Notes: generated by a model from the sequence alone, not told the origin. Shown: positions 1 through 9,017, numbered from the stretch's first letter. The stretch: DNA of 37,567 nucleotides from SIG710 sp045587665 (GCA_045587665.1 JAZNCT010000095.1:1-37567), one strand, 5' to 3'. A program made the numbers and translations.

Positions 1-1063
1 CGGGGATATAAACGCCCGTTTCTTCAAAGTATCTATCTCTTTCAGCGCAAACATCGATAAGAGCGGTTGCTTGTCCTCGTCCGATACCCTTAGTTTCACG
101 GGTAATGCAGATTGATCCGCCACCTATACCAACCTTGATAAAATCTGCGCCACATTCTGCAAGAAATCTGAAGCCCTTGGCATCAACAACATTTCCGGCA
201 CCTATCTTAACATCGTCACCATAGTTTTCTCTTACCCACTCTATAGTTCTCTTCTGCCATTCGGAAAAGCCCTCAGAGGAATCAATGCAAAGCACATCAA
301 CTCCTGCCTCAACAAGTGCAGGAATTCTCTCAGCATAGTCACGAGTGTTTATACCTGCACCCACGACATATCTCTTATCAGCATCAAGCAGTTCATTGGG
401 ATTCTGCTTATGTGTGTCATAGTCCTTGCGAAATACCATATAAACAAGGTGACCTTCACTGTCAATGATGGGAAGAGAATTCAGCTTGTTATCCCAGATA
501 ATATCATTAGCTATCTTAAGAGTTGTTCCCTCGGGAGCTGTAATAAGCTTATCAAAGGGAGTCATAAATTCGCTTACCTTTGTTAAAGGGTCCATACGGC
601 TAACTCGGTAATCCCTTCCGGTAACTATACCAAGAAGCTTACCGTTTGCCTTACCGTTATCCGTAACCGCAACGGTTGAGTGACCGGTTTTTTCCTTTAG
701 TGCCACAACATCCGCCATTGTTGCATCCGGAGTGATATTTGAATCGCTCACAACAAAGCCTGCCTTGTGATTTTTAGCTCGTCTCACCATATCAGCCTCA
801 TCTTCGATAGACTGGGAACCATATATGAATGAAACGCCGCCTTCTGTAGCAAGCGCAACTGCAAGTTTATCTCCTGAAACCGACTGCATAATTGCAGAAA
901 CCATAGGTATATTCATAGATATTTTAGGCGTTTCACCTTTTTTGTATTTTACAAGAGGTGTCCTCAAACTTACATTTGCCGGGATACATTCAGCAGAAGA
1001 ATATCCGGGAATTAGAAGATATTCGTTAAAGGTATGGGATGCTTCATTTATAAATGTTGCCAT
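1..1063 (-). CDS. guaB: IMP dehydrogenase, 5' part (runs off the window)
   Basis: Oxidises IMP to XMP with NAD+, the first committed step of GMP synthesis. Only the first 354 codons are inside the window; the C-terminus, including the flap, is missing. The start MATFINEASHTFNEYLLIPG follows an AAAGGAG ribosome binding site at about 1071-1080. A CBS-domain insertion occupies roughly residues 95-215. The catalytic loop reads GIGGGSICITRE, with the nucleophilic Cys at residue 319. The N-terminus (HTFNEYLLIPG), SAIMQSVSG, GSQSIE, DSSEGFSEWQ and GIGRGQATA match the divergent IMPDH class known from Tritrichomonas foetus, whose catalytic residue is also Cys319, rather than the usual bacterial type with GPGSICTTR. 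Recognition is by remembered sequence, so the subclass is strong but unchecked. Confidence 0.95.
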   Translation of the reverse strand, partial: MATFINEASHTFNEYLLIPGYSSAECIPANVSLRTPLVKYKKGETPKISMNIPMVSAIMQSVSGDKLAVALATEGGVSFIYGSQSIEDEADMVRRAKNHKAGFVVSDSNITPDATMADVVALKEKTGHSTVAVTDNGKANGKLLGIVTGRDYRVSRMDPLTKVSEFMTPFDKLITAPEGTTLKIANDIIWDNKLNSLPIIDSEGHLVYMVFRKDYDTHKQNPNELLDADKRYVVGAGINTRDYAERIPALVEAGVDVLCIDSSEGFSEWQKRTIEWVRENYGDDVKIGAGNVVDAKGFRFLAECGADFIKVGIGGGSICITRETKGIGRGQATALIDVCAERDRYFEETGVYIP

Positions 1064-1095
1064 TTTAAAAAACTCCTTTGCGCTTTTTACATATT

Positions 1096-1101
1096 ATTAT
1101 A
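1096..1101 (-). promoter_or_regulatory. Probable -10 box of guaB
   Basis: TATAAT on the minus strand, 32 bases upstream of the guaB start codon. The hexamer 17 bases further upstream is only TTTAAA, so the -35 is weak and the promoter is tentative. Confidence 0.4.
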
Positions 1102-1315
1102 CACCTTTTTTCGCAATTTTTAAAGACCTATTTTACATTTTTTTGTCAATTTTTTAATTTTTTACATATTTTCCGATAGAGCCGCTACTTAAGCCCCGTA
1201 TTTTTAGCAAATTAACAATAAATAAAGCTCTACCTGCATCACTGTGTTATAAAGATTTTATGTTATTTCTTTTGGATCTCAAGTCTTTCAGCTCATCAGA
1301 TTTCAATAAACTGAC

Positions 1316-1361
1316 AAAAACAAAAAATTATCACCCCGCCAAGAGAGACTTGACGGGGTGA
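1316..1361 (-). terminator. Intrinsic terminator of the LRR/CBM9 surface protein gene
   Basis: On the minus strand TCACCCCG (with a CAAG/CTTG inner stem across one mismatch) pairs with CGGGGTGA at 1331-1361, followed by a T-rich tract (TTTTTTGTTTTTG) down to 1316. It sits 27 bases beyond the stop codon of the 1389-3728 gene. Confidence 0.85.
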
Positions 1362-1388
1362 TGATTGTATCTTATTTGTTATGATCTA

Positions 1389-3728
1389 TTAGTTAAATCT
1401 CTTTTTGCGCATAAGAACTACAACTGAGCCAAGAGCTGCGATAGCAAATGCTGCAACCATTGCAAGATTGATATCGCTTGTCTGAGTTGCCTCATCAGAT
1501 GACTTAGTAGTTTCGTTACCTGCTGTTGTCTCTGTCTTGGCAGTTGTATCAGCCTTTTCGGTTGTCTCAGGCTCAGGAGTTGTCTCAGAAGCATCTGTTG
1601 TTGTTACAACTGCCTCGGGGATCTCAACGTCAGAACCAACAGTAGCAAATGTCAAGCCCTTAGCTGTTGCAAATGTTTCAGCCGCGCCGCCTTTTGCACC
1701 AAATACAACCTTAAGGTTATAGCAGCCAGCAAACGCATTCTCGTTAACGCTCTCAAGCTTTTCGCCAAAGGTTACGTTTGTGAGGTATACGCAATCTACA
1801 AACTTGTCTTCTGCAAGATTTGTGAGTGAGCCCTGCATATTGAGGGTTGTCATACCGCAGTTTACAAACTGTCTTGAGCCTTCATATGTGGTTACACCCG
1901 AAAGATCAAACACACCTGTCTGTGGTTCTTTGCCTGCAACATAGATTGTTGTAAGCTTGGGGCAGTTTTCAAACGCAGATGCTGCGATCTGACCGACAGA
2001 AGTAAACTCAACGACCTCAAGATTTACGCAATCCTTGAATGCCATAGCTCCAATCTTGCCAAGACCCTTGCCGACAACTACCTTCTTGATCTTGTCAAGG
2101 TGATCAAGCCAGCGGTTTTCTGTTTTCTTGTTGCAGTAAGGAACTTCATTCCAGCCGGAAGCATCCGCTGTAAAGGTGATAGTACCGTCAGATGTGAGCA
2201 CCCATGTGCACTTTGAATACTCCTCTTCGATCTTGCCCTGAGCGATGATCGTAGAATCGCCGGGATTTACAGGATCCGAAGGCTTGGGGTCTTCCTTGGA
2301 AGGGGTATCAACGCCGGAGTTAACGCCATCGCCACCTTCAAGCTTAAGATTGCCCATATAGATAGGCTGATAATATGTTGTGTTTGTTCTGTCATTCCAA
2401 GAGAGGCAGTAATCTCTCGCATTGTTGCCTGTGTTATTGCAGTTGACAGACATATCGTAACCGATAACAAGACCGGTCCTGGGAACAACTGCATGGAAGG
2501 TATACGCAAGCTCGATTATGTAGTAGCCGTCGTCATCATTAACATTTGCTACATATTCTACTTCTGCGTTTTGGTTTTTAATTTCGCTACCGTCAGCAAC
2601 AATCTGGATCTGATGATAAGCAGTGCATTCTTCCTTTTTCATAAACTTCTCGTTAGGCTCGTCGATGTAGATCTCGACACCGTCACGGTTATAGCTGCTT
2701 ATAGTGTCAGCAACCTGGATATCAGCGTCGGGAACAAATGCAAGAATATAGAGCTTGTTTGCATCCCACATCATCTTTGCATAGGGCTTATCATCCTCGC
2801 TGCGATATTCCATTTTATCAGCAAGACTGTCAACAGAAGCACCCTGACGGTCATATGGGAAATCGATAGCAGTTGCGGTGTCCCAGATTTCATCTATCTC
2901 ACCGTCAATAACAGGTGTGCCGTATGCAGCTGTGGCTGTTTTTGTTTCCTGAAGATCCTGTGCAGGCTTATCGGGATTGTTGGGAGTTGTAGGCGTAGAA
3001 GGAACTATAGGAGTAGAACTGTCATAATACTCGATCTTAACCTCGCCAACATAGGGAGAAGGATGGGGATCCTTCTGAGAGTTTTCTTTGATAGTATTAA
3101 CAGTAGTCTCACTTGCAGAGCCCTTGACTACCTTGAATACAGCTACAGTGCTGTCTGTAAACACCTTTGCGGTGGAAATAGGAGCCTTACCCGCTGTGGG
3201 CATAAGAACTGTTATATTCACATCCGCGCAGGATTTTTCAAAAGCCTGGGCTGATGAACCGGTGAAGTTACGAAGGTCGATAACACCCTTTTCTGTTCCC
3301 TCAGGGCCAAAAGTGTCAAGAACCAGCATATTTGCAAATGTCATGGAACCATTGAGCTTTATTGTATTTGATGGGAAAACAATGGTTGTGCAGGCCTTGT
3401 GCTCATTGAACACACAACGACCAATGGTATCGATAGGAGCTGTTATAACAACCTTTGTTATGTTTTTTACATGATCCCACCACGGAATTGTTTCGGGACC
3501 CATTGTACTCCAGCTAGGAGCAGGGTTAAGTGTAAGGTCTGTGGATGTACCGGAAATGGTGAGAACGCCTGTTGCATCATCAAATGTCCAAACAAGGTCA
3601 TTAGAATTGCTTTCATCATTTGTAACCACATCACCGGTGAATGTCTCGGCAGCAACTGCCACTGCAAGAAGAGCAGCAAGCATGAAAACTGCTGAGCAGA
3701 TGATAAGAATACGTCTTTGAAGTTTCAT
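1389..3728 (-). CDS. Secreted LRR_5 / CBM9-like surface protein with C-terminal anchor
   Basis: A 779-residue exported protein. Residues 1-27 are a signal peptide (MKLQRR, hydrophobic core, AVA-AE cleavage region). Residues about 45-220 and 500-705 contain BspA/LRR_5-type repeats, such as KIGAMAFKDCVNLEVVEF and IAASAFENCPKLTTIYV. Residues about 262-465 resemble a CBM9/DOMON sugar-binding module (AAYGTPVIDGEIDEIWDTA, then DGVEIYIDEP). A Thr/Glu-rich stalk at about 715-750 leads to TQTSD, a hydrophobic helix and the RKKRFN tail, which looks like a degenerate sortase sorting signal. No catalytic domain is seen, so adhesion or polysaccharide binding at the cell surface is the likely role; the ligand is unknown. 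The gene is monocistronic, with its own promoter and terminator. The start follows AAGAAAGGA. Confidence 0.8.
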   Translation of the reverse strand: MKLQRRILIICSAVFMLAALLAVAVAAETFTGDVVTNDESNSNDLVWTFDDATGVLTISGTSTDLTLNPAPSWSTMGPETIPWWDHVKNITKVVITAPIDTIGRCVFNEHKACTTIVFPSNTIKLNGSMTFANMLVLDTFGPEGTEKGVIDLRNFTGSSAQAFEKSCADVNITVLMPTAGKAPISTAKVFTDSTVAVFKVVKGSASETTVNTIKENSQKDPHPSPYVGEVKIEYYDSSTPIVPSTPTTPNNPDKPAQDLQETKTATAAYGTPVIDGEIDEIWDTATAIDFPYDRQGASVDSLADKMEYRSEDDKPYAKMMWDANKLYILAFVPDADIQVADTISSYNRDGVEIYIDEPNEKFMKKEECTAYHQIQIVADGSEIKNQNAEVEYVANVNDDDGYYIIELAYTFHAVVPRTGLVIGYDMSVNCNNTGNNARDYCLSWNDRTNTTYYQPIYMGNLKLEGGDGVNSGVDTPSKEDPKPSDPVNPGDSTIIAQGKIEEEYSKCTWVLTSDGTITFTADASGWNEVPYCNKKTENRWLDHLDKIKKVVVGKGLGKIGAMAFKDCVNLEVVEFTSVGQIAASAFENCPKLTTIYVAGKEPQTGVFDLSGVTTYEGSRQFVNCGMTTLNMQGSLTNLAEDKFVDCVYLTNVTFGEKLESVNENAFAGCYNLKVVFGAKGGAAETFATAKGLTFATVGSDVEIPEAVVTTTDASETTPEPETTEKADTTAKTETTAGNETTKSSDEATQTSDINLAMVAAFAIAALGSVVVLMRKKRFN

Positions 3729-3803
3729 AGATCTATAATCCTTTCTTAATATGTATATAGGAGCGAACTTTGCATCAGCGACAGCCCACCTATGTTAGTA
3801 ACT

Positions 3804-3832
3804 ATAATACCATACAGCATCTTTTTTGTCAA
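3804..3832 (-). promoter_or_regulatory. Sigma-A promoter of the surface protein gene
   Basis: On the minus strand TTGACA (3827-3832), a 17-base spacer and TATTAT (3804-3809). It lies 75 bases upstream of the start codon and is an almost consensus vegetative promoter. Confidence 0.85.
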
Positions 3833-3981
3833 CACTTTTTTCATATTTTTGTATTTTTTCACAAATAAAATATGTAATTTTAGTCAAAAACAATAAATCA
3901 AATTTATATGCAGACAAATTTAACCGTTCGGCACTTCAAAAACAAATAAGTGCTCACTGAAATCGTTTTTTTATATGTTGC

Positions 3982-4016
3982 AAAAAAATGACGGTCGATT
4001 TTGACCGTCATTTTTT
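3982..4016 (-). terminator. Terminator at the end of the galK to anti-sigma operon
   Basis: Stem AATGACGGTC / GACCGTCATT with loop GATTTT, followed on the minus strand by seven T. The A/T ends of the stem overlap the stop codon of the anti-sigma gene (4015-4017). Confidence 0.9.
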
Positions 4017-4737
4017 ATCGTAAGCTTCCTCTGTCGCGGAAAAAGTGCAGACCCTTTAAATTTTCAGCAGACACCGAGGAATACTCTTTTTCGCCGTTGC
4101 CGCAAAGGGGTAAATAATATATTGATTCTTCCATTTCGGTAACATAATGTGTTGATTTTTGTGTGGCAACAGTCTCTGCCGAAGGTTCATCATAGTAGCG
4201 TTCAGCATCAATCGAATAATCCTCAGATTTATCGTCAACGGCACCGGAATAGTAAAACTCCGCCTTATCTGCGGCAATTGCAATGTCTGCCACACCGTCC
4301 TCACATTCTATGCCCGGCGCGCTCTTAGAAAAATTAAGTGCTCCCTCGGCGCTTTTTGCATCATTAAACATTCCGCCCCTAAAGATCGGACTTCCCACAA
4401 GAGTGAGGCAAATCACTGCGGCAACACCTGCCCCGCACCAGAGCCCCGCTTTTCTTATCCTGTCGGCAAAGCTCTTTCCCTTCCTGTTTGTGACTTTATG
4501 GGCAGTGACAGTCGCCATTATGCTATCGTGCAGATTTGAAGGGATCTCTGCCTTTGCTCCTTCTACATATGACGACGTTCTTTCAAGGGACGCCAAAAGT
4601 CGGCGGCAACTCTCACATCCGTCGATATGCTTTTTTATTCTTTCAAGCTCAGCACCGCTGAGTTCTCCGTCAAAATACGCCGAGATGTCCTCGCCCGGTA
4701 TATCACACTCGGAGTTTCTCAAACCATATCTGTACAT
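4015..4737 (-). CDS. Anti-sigma factor, zf-HC2 type, single-pass membrane protein
   Basis: About 240 residues. The N-terminus holds the putative zinc-finger of anti-sigma factors: His37-x3-Cys41-x2-Cys44 in HIDGCESC, preceded by ISAYFDGELSGAE. One transmembrane segment follows at about residues 89-112 (AGLWCGAGVAAVICLTLVG), and the C-terminal ~130 residues are acidic and Tyr/Ser-rich, probably outside the cell. It lies directly downstream of an ECF sigma gene, the standard arrangement, so it should hold that sigma factor at the membrane until a signal arrives. The signal is not evident. An in-frame TTG at 4740 precedes the ATG at 4737; both are compatible with the AGAAAGGA site at about 4748-4755. 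I chose ATG. Confidence 0.8.
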   Translation of the reverse strand: MYRYGLRNSECDIPGEDISAYFDGELSGAELERIKKHIDGCESCRRLLASLERTSSYVEGAKAEIPSNLHDSIMATVTAHKVTNRKGKSFADRIRKAGLWCGAGVAAVICLTLVGSPIFRGGMFNDAKSAEGALNFSKSAPGIECEDGVADIAIAADKAEFYYSGAVDDKSEDYSIDAERYYDEPSAETVATQKSTHYVTEMEESIYYLPLCGNGEKEYSSVSAENLKGLHFFRDRGSLR

Positions 4738-4782
4738 CAAATCGGTATCCTTTCTGTTCCATCACCTATATGACGCATCATA

Positions 4783-5424
4783 TCACAAAATGTTCCGCTT
4801 TTCGAGATATTCCTTCACCTGATTTCTCGCTCTGAATATTTTGCTCTTCACAGTACCCATTTCAATGCCCATTATGTCACTTATCTCTTTATAAGAGCAG
4901 CCCTCGGTTTCTCTGAGCACAAGTATCTGCCTGTGATCCTGATCAAGTGAATTTATAGCATTGCGTACCGCTTCGATCTTCTCACTACGTTCATAAGCCA
5001 TAACCGGATCTGAAGAAACATCATCATCCGGTATCTCAAGCTCTTTTCTTTCTCCGTCTTCATCGACAACAGAAAGCGAATCATATCTTCTTATACTTTG
5101 CTTGCGCAGAAAATCGAGCGAACAGTTTCTCGCCATTCGCAAAATATAGGAATACCAGGATTTAACAGAAGCAAGCTCTGACTCTCCTGAAAGAAGCTGC
5201 CACAGCTTAACAAATGTATTCTGCGAAACATCCATAGCATCCTCGCGACTTCGAACTATATGATATGACAGTTCAAAAACGCCTCTTTCAAGCAGACGCA
5301 CCATGCTCTCAAAAGCCTTGTCTGCGCCTTTTCCGCCCTTTCTGACTTCAGAAACAAGCCTCGCAAGTCTTTCATCTCTTTTATCCTGAGATGTGAAAGC
5401 GGCCTCTTCAAGAATTTCAGCCAT
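4783..5424 (-). CDS. RNA polymerase sigma factor, ECF (sigma-70 regions 2 and 4)
   Basis: 213 residues. Region 2 lies at about residues 25-110 (AMDVSQNTFVKLWQ, then SWYSYILRMARNCSLDFLRK) and region 4 at about 150-205 (ILVLRETEGCSYKEISDIMG, then GTVKSKIFRARNQVKEYL). There is no region 1 or 3, as expected for group 4 sigma factors. The start codon follows AAAGGAG. It is last but one in the galK to anti-sigma transcription unit and is followed after 45 bases by its presumed anti-sigma partner. The regulon cannot be read from the window. Confidence 0.92.
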   Translation of the reverse strand: MAEILEEAAFTSQDKRDERLARLVSEVRKGGKGADKAFESMVRLLERGVFELSYHIVRSREDAMDVSQNTFVKLWQLLSGESELASVKSWYSYILRMARNCSLDFLRKQSIRRYDSLSVVDEDGERKELEIPDDDVSSDPVMAYERSEKIEAVRNAINSLDQDHRQILVLRETEGCSYKEISDIMGIEMGTVKSKIFRARNQVKEYLEKRNIL

Positions 5425-5445
5425 AGCTTCTCCTTTCTTCTTTTA

Positions 5446-6492
5446 TCACAAATCGCTGTCCCCTGCAATATCGCAAACTATCCTTCTTATTTCATCCAGC
5501 GTTTCCGCGCTATTTATGCGGTGCCTCGCCTCTGCCGCACCTCTTACGCCGTTTATATACCAGGAAACGTGCTTTCTCGCTTCTCTGACAGCAACATATT
5601 CGCCCTTTTCCAAAACCATTTTTTCGCACTGAGCAATTGCCGTCTCAAGTCTTTCGCCAATAGTGGGCGGAGTGAATTCCTCTCCATTCACCGCTGCCAA
5701 TAGCTCGCTGAATATAAAGGGATTTCCCAGTGCACCTCTGCCAACGGCAATACCGTCACAGCCGCTAACTTCAGCCATTCGCAAAGCGTCTGCCACGGAG
5801 CGGATATCGCCGTTTCCAACAACAGGTATCGAAACCGCTTTTTTGACTTCTGCAATTATGTTCCAGTCTGCCCGGGGCTCATAAAACTGCTCTCGCGTTC
5901 TTCCGTGAACGCATATCATAGCCGCCCCGTTTGCTTCTGCTATTTTTGCTATCTCGGGTGCATTTATACTGTTTTTATCCCAGCCTGCCCTTATCTTAAC
6001 AGTTACAGGAACACCTGCTCTGTCTACAACAGCTCTCACTATTTTGCCTGCAAGCTCAGGCTCTTTCATAAGAGCACTGCCCTCTCGGTTTCCAACAACC
6101 TTTGCAACAGGGCAACCCATATTTATATCTATAGCCGCAGGCCTTGCCGTGCTTTTTGAACCAAAATATTCACCGCTAACCAGCATCTCTGCCGCTTCTG
6201 CCATAAAATCCGGCTCACTGCCAAAGATCTGAAGAGACATGGGCATCTCCTCTGCTCTCACCGCCGCAAGCGGTGCTGTTTTTGATATCCTTGAGCCGCC
6301 GCTCTTTTTGGAAAGCTGTTCATAACAAAGGGCCTTCGCCGATATCATTTCACTGACAGTAAGCTCTGCACCGCATTTTCGGCAAACCTCTCTGAAGGCA
6401 TAGTCTGTTGCTCCCGCCATAGGTGCAAGCACAAGACCGTGGCATATGTGATGATCTCCAAGCCAAAAGCCGTTAAGTTCCAGTTTTTTCAT
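5446..6492 (-). CDS. dus: tRNA-dihydrouridine synthase
   Basis: 348 residues; an FMN-dependent enzyme that reduces uridines in tRNA D-loops. A TIM barrel begins with LAPMAGATDYAFREVC. The Dus hallmark DINMGCPVAKVV carries the catalytic Cys, and MICVHGRTREQFY and GNGDI form later barrel strands. The C-terminal part (residues about 250-340) is the helical tRNA-recognition domain. The frame is open further upstream, but MKKLELNG at 6492 is the first ATG after the preceding gene stops (6506), and Dus proteins normally begin this way. The Shine-Dalgarno is weak, so coupling to the upstream gene is likely. Twenty-one bases separate it from the ECF sigma gene. Confidence 0.92.
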   Translation of the reverse strand: MKKLELNGFWLGDHHICHGLVLAPMAGATDYAFREVCRKCGAELTVSEMISAKALCYEQLSKKSGGSRISKTAPLAAVRAEEMPMSLQIFGSEPDFMAEAAEMLVSGEYFGSKSTARPAAIDINMGCPVAKVVGNREGSALMKEPELAGKIVRAVVDRAGVPVTVKIRAGWDKNSINAPEIAKIAEANGAAMICVHGRTREQFYEPRADWNIIAEVKKAVSIPVVGNGDIRSVADALRMAEVSGCDGIAVGRGALGNPFIFSELLAAVNGEEFTPPTIGERLETAIAQCEKMVLEKGEYVAVREARKHVSWYINGVRGAAEARHRINSAETLDEIRRIVCDIAGDSDL

Positions 6493-6505
6493 ATAACATT
6501 CTCGC

Positions 6506-8518
6506 TTATTTCGCCATTTTGGCAAGCAAAGTCCAGCCCTCCTCATAGTTATAGAGGGTCATTATTCCACCCGAGAGAGAGGTGATATATTCATAAGCAA
6601 AGGGAATTATAATATTTCCTTTGGCATCTATAACACCCTTTTTGCCTCCCTTAAATCCAATAACCCCAAGTCCCTCGGAAAAAGGCTTTATATCTGTATA
6701 TACAGGCTGTGCTATCCAATAGCCGTTTTTGTGGTAATAACCATATTTTCCATTCTGCCCACGGAGAACAAGCACATCCTCAGAATAAGAAACAAGTGTA
6801 TAACCGTGAGGCAGTTTAAATTCGCTGCCGTCTTTATATAAAAGAACATCACTGTCTGAATATATAATGTTTCTAAAGGTATAGTCTCTTTCTATGCGGC
6901 GCACTCTCACAAGCCCGCCGTCAAAATAAAGATATCCTTTTGAGTTTTCGGAATGTCTGTACAGCGGCTCCGCATATTCGGTGGTTATATACCTGCTGGA
7001 TGTAACCATTTTTGTGCCTGTGCCGTCTATAACCGTTTCTCCTGCGGCATTTATATAGCGAAGCACCCCCCTGTCATCAACGACAGCGGCTCTCCCTTCG
7101 CTGAAATTATAAGCCTTTGCATATCTGTAATCAAGAGAGTCGGCATATTCCACGTCCTGCGGCCCGTAAGCATAGCGCACCAGCTCAAGGGTTCTTTCGA
7201 TAAGCAAAATGTTTGGATCTTTAAACACTGTCTCGGATGTTTCAGTGCTCTCCGGAACAACATCATCGGTGCTTTGCCCGCTTGTCTGAGTGCTGATTTC
7301 GCTCTCGGTATCCGATGTGTTCTCGGGCTCTGTTACTGTTATCTGCTCTGTTTCGGGTACTGCAGTGCTTTCTTCATATGGGGTAACATCTTCTTTTAAG
7401 GTGCTGTCTACTGAGCTTTCTTCTGAGGGCGTATTGCTTTCGCTCTCCGGCTCTGTCATCGTCTCAGTATCTGCCGTCAAAAGCTCATTTTCTTTTTCCT
7501 GAAGGAGTCTCTCTTCTTCCTCTATCTGCTTCTTTGCCGCCGCAAGCGCAATGGCAAAACGGGGATTACTTCTTGCAACCCTGTTTGCATAAGAAGGATT
7601 TTGAAGGTATATGTAGTATGCAAGCTCGCTGTCGATAGAGCTGAGGATATAACTATCTTTCATATCTATCTCATCGACAAAGTCAACAAGCTCAAGCCTG
7701 TTGAACAGCAAAAGATCGCTGTCGCTCTTGCCGAATTTTTCGGAATAATCGAAATAGAGCCCTATGCTGTCGGTCTGGTCTATATAGTCAGAATACATTT
7801 TTCTGCCGCTTTCATCAAGATAAAACAGCTTTTTGTTTTCATCATAAAAAAGCGGATTTCCTATCGAATCTCTTATATATGCCGGCATAAGCTCAGAGTG
7901 ACCGCAGTTATATATCTCTTGTCCGAGAAGATTATATATAGTAAGAGTAGTTTTTTGGTTTGCAATAATATAACCCATATAGGTCTCAAAGGAAAAACGG
8001 TATGCCTTATCCACATCAGAAGCGTAAAAATATTCTCCGCCCTCCTCATAGCTCACGGGAGAGTCGATCATTATATTTTTCTCTCCTTTAACGTGATCCC
8101 GCGTGGGTTTGACATTGAGAACTATTGAGGAAAGAACAAATCCGCCTTCAAGGGAAAACCTTTCGCTGCTCGGAGAATAGCCCTCTGCAAGAGAAGACTC
8201 AAACAAAGGATAATTGGGCGATTCAACGCCTTGTACAGGTTTTTCTTCTTCATCATCCAAAGGTGTTTTATCAGCAGAGGCAACACCGGAAAGATTTTCG
8301 CCAACTCCCATCTGGCTGACTATGCTCTCTATCTGCTTGTCCTCCTCAGACATCTTCGGAAGCTCTATGACAGAATCTCCCCTTCCCGATATAGGTATTT
8401 CCCTCTCTAAAAACACAAAATCAAATTTTCCAAGACCGTAAAGAACGGCAAAAAAGCAGACAAGCGCGAAAAAGGCAAGTCCAAAGGCTCGTTTGAATAT
8501 ATTTACAAGTTTATCCAT
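6506..8518 (-). CDS. Membrane-anchored WG-repeat protein
   Basis: 670 residues. One N-terminal transmembrane helix (about residues 8-30, after MDKLVNIFKR) anchors a large extracellular part. The middle region (about 350-440) is low-complexity Ser/Thr/Glu-rich and probably a flexible linker. The C-terminal third has WG (KWG)-type repeats, for example FSEGRAAVVDDRGVLRYIN, KYGYYHKNGYWIAQPVY and KKGVIDAKGNIIIPFAYEYI. WG repeats form beta-rich binding surfaces of unknown ligand. The start at 8518 follows AAAGGGAG. The gene lies 19 bases after rlmH and 13 bases before dus, so it is in the operon. No enzymatic motif is seen and the function is unknown. Confidence 0.8.
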   Translation of the reverse strand: MDKLVNIFKRAFGLAFFALVCFFAVLYGLGKFDFVFLEREIPISGRGDSVIELPKMSEEDKQIESIVSQMGVGENLSGVASADKTPLDDEEEKPVQGVESPNYPLFESSLAEGYSPSSERFSLEGGFVLSSIVLNVKPTRDHVKGEKNIMIDSPVSYEEGGEYFYASDVDKAYRFSFETYMGYIIANQKTTLTIYNLLGQEIYNCGHSELMPAYIRDSIGNPLFYDENKKLFYLDESGRKMYSDYIDQTDSIGLYFDYSEKFGKSDSDLLLFNRLELVDFVDEIDMKDSYILSSIDSELAYYIYLQNPSYANRVARSNPRFAIALAAAKKQIEEEERLLQEKENELLTADTETMTEPESESNTPSEESSVDSTLKEDVTPYEESTAVPETEQITVTEPENTSDTESEISTQTSGQSTDDVVPESTETSETVFKDPNILLIERTLELVRYAYGPQDVEYADSLDYRYAKAYNFSEGRAAVVDDRGVLRYINAAGETVIDGTGTKMVTSSRYITTEYAEPLYRHSENSKGYLYFDGGLVRVRRIERDYTFRNIIYSDSDVLLYKDGSEFKLPHGYTLVSYSEDVLVLRGQNGKYGYYHKNGYWIAQPVYTDIKPFSEGLGVIGFKGGKKGVIDAKGNIIIPFAYEYITSLSGGIMTLYNYEEGWTLLAKMAK

Positions 8519-8537
8519 ACCGTTCTCCCTTTCGTTT

Positions 8538-9017
8538 TCATTTGTGATATTTTGTACCCTTGATAATATTGAATCCCCTGTAAATTGCCTCAAGAAGAAT
8601 AACTCTCATAAGCTGGTGGGGAAAAGTCAGCTCCGACACAGAAAGCCTGTGATCGCAGGCATCCTTAACGCTTTTGTGAAGCCCGTGAGAAGAACCAATA
8701 ATGAAGCATATTTCACTGTGAGAATCGCAGGCGCGCTCTATAAGCGATGCAAGCCCTTCGGAGGAGAGCTGTTTTCCCTCAACGCACATTGCTATTTTGT
8801 ATGCACGTGGAGAAACAGCACTCAAAATCGACTTGCTCTCTGAAAGAAGTGCCGCCTCTATCTCGCTTTCCGAGGGCGATTCGGGCAGCTTTGCTTCTTT
8901 CAGCTCAACACTTTGAAAACGGCAAAATCCTCCGAGACGCTTTATATATTCCGCCTCGGCCTGCCGCAGATAGTTTTCTTTTAAATTTCCAATAGTTATA
9001 AGCTTGACAGTAATCAT
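8538..9017 (-). CDS. rlmH: 23S rRNA (pseudouridine1915-N3)-methyltransferase RlmH
   Basis: 159 residues, the usual RlmH length. It methylates pseudouridine 1915 in helix 69 of 23S rRNA using S-adenosylmethionine, acting on assembled 70S ribosomes. It is a SPOUT-family protein: the knot motifs are FIIGSSHGLHKSVKDA and LSVSELTFPHQLMRVILLEA, and the characteristic C-terminal end is GTKYHK. I placed the start at ATG 9017 (MITVKLITIGNLK), because this matches the family N-terminus; a longer frame would need a TTG. Only four bases separate it from the walJ stop and there is no clear ribosome binding site, so translation is probably coupled. The walJ-rlmH neighbourhood is also seen in Bacillus. Confidence 0.95.
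   Translation of the reverse strand: MITVKLITIGNLKENYLRQAEAEYIKRLGGFCRFQSVELKEAKLPESPSESEIEAALLSESKSILSAVSPRAYKIAMCVEGKQLSSEGLASLIERACDSHSEICFIIGSSHGLHKSVKDACDHRLSVSELTFPHQLMRVILLEAIYRGFNIIKGTKYHK

Larger units (their letters stand above)
1064..1388. other. Intergenic region between guaB and the LRR/CBM9 gene
   Basis: About 325 bases without a gene. It holds the guaB ribosome binding site and -10 box at its left side, very AT-rich sequence at 1100-1170, and the terminator of the 1389-3728 gene at its right side. I looked for a purine riboswitch in front of guaB and saw no recognisable aptamer. Confidence 0.6.

Noticed and set aside
1064..1315. Purine or guanidine-type riboswitch in front of guaB
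   Set aside because: The region is almost pure A/T with no paired helices or recognisable aptamer core.
2493..3254. Long plus-strand open frame opposite the surface protein gene
   Set aside because: It is a shadow of the well-supported minus-strand gene: no ribosome binding site, no recognisable domain, Cys/Ile-rich antisense composition.
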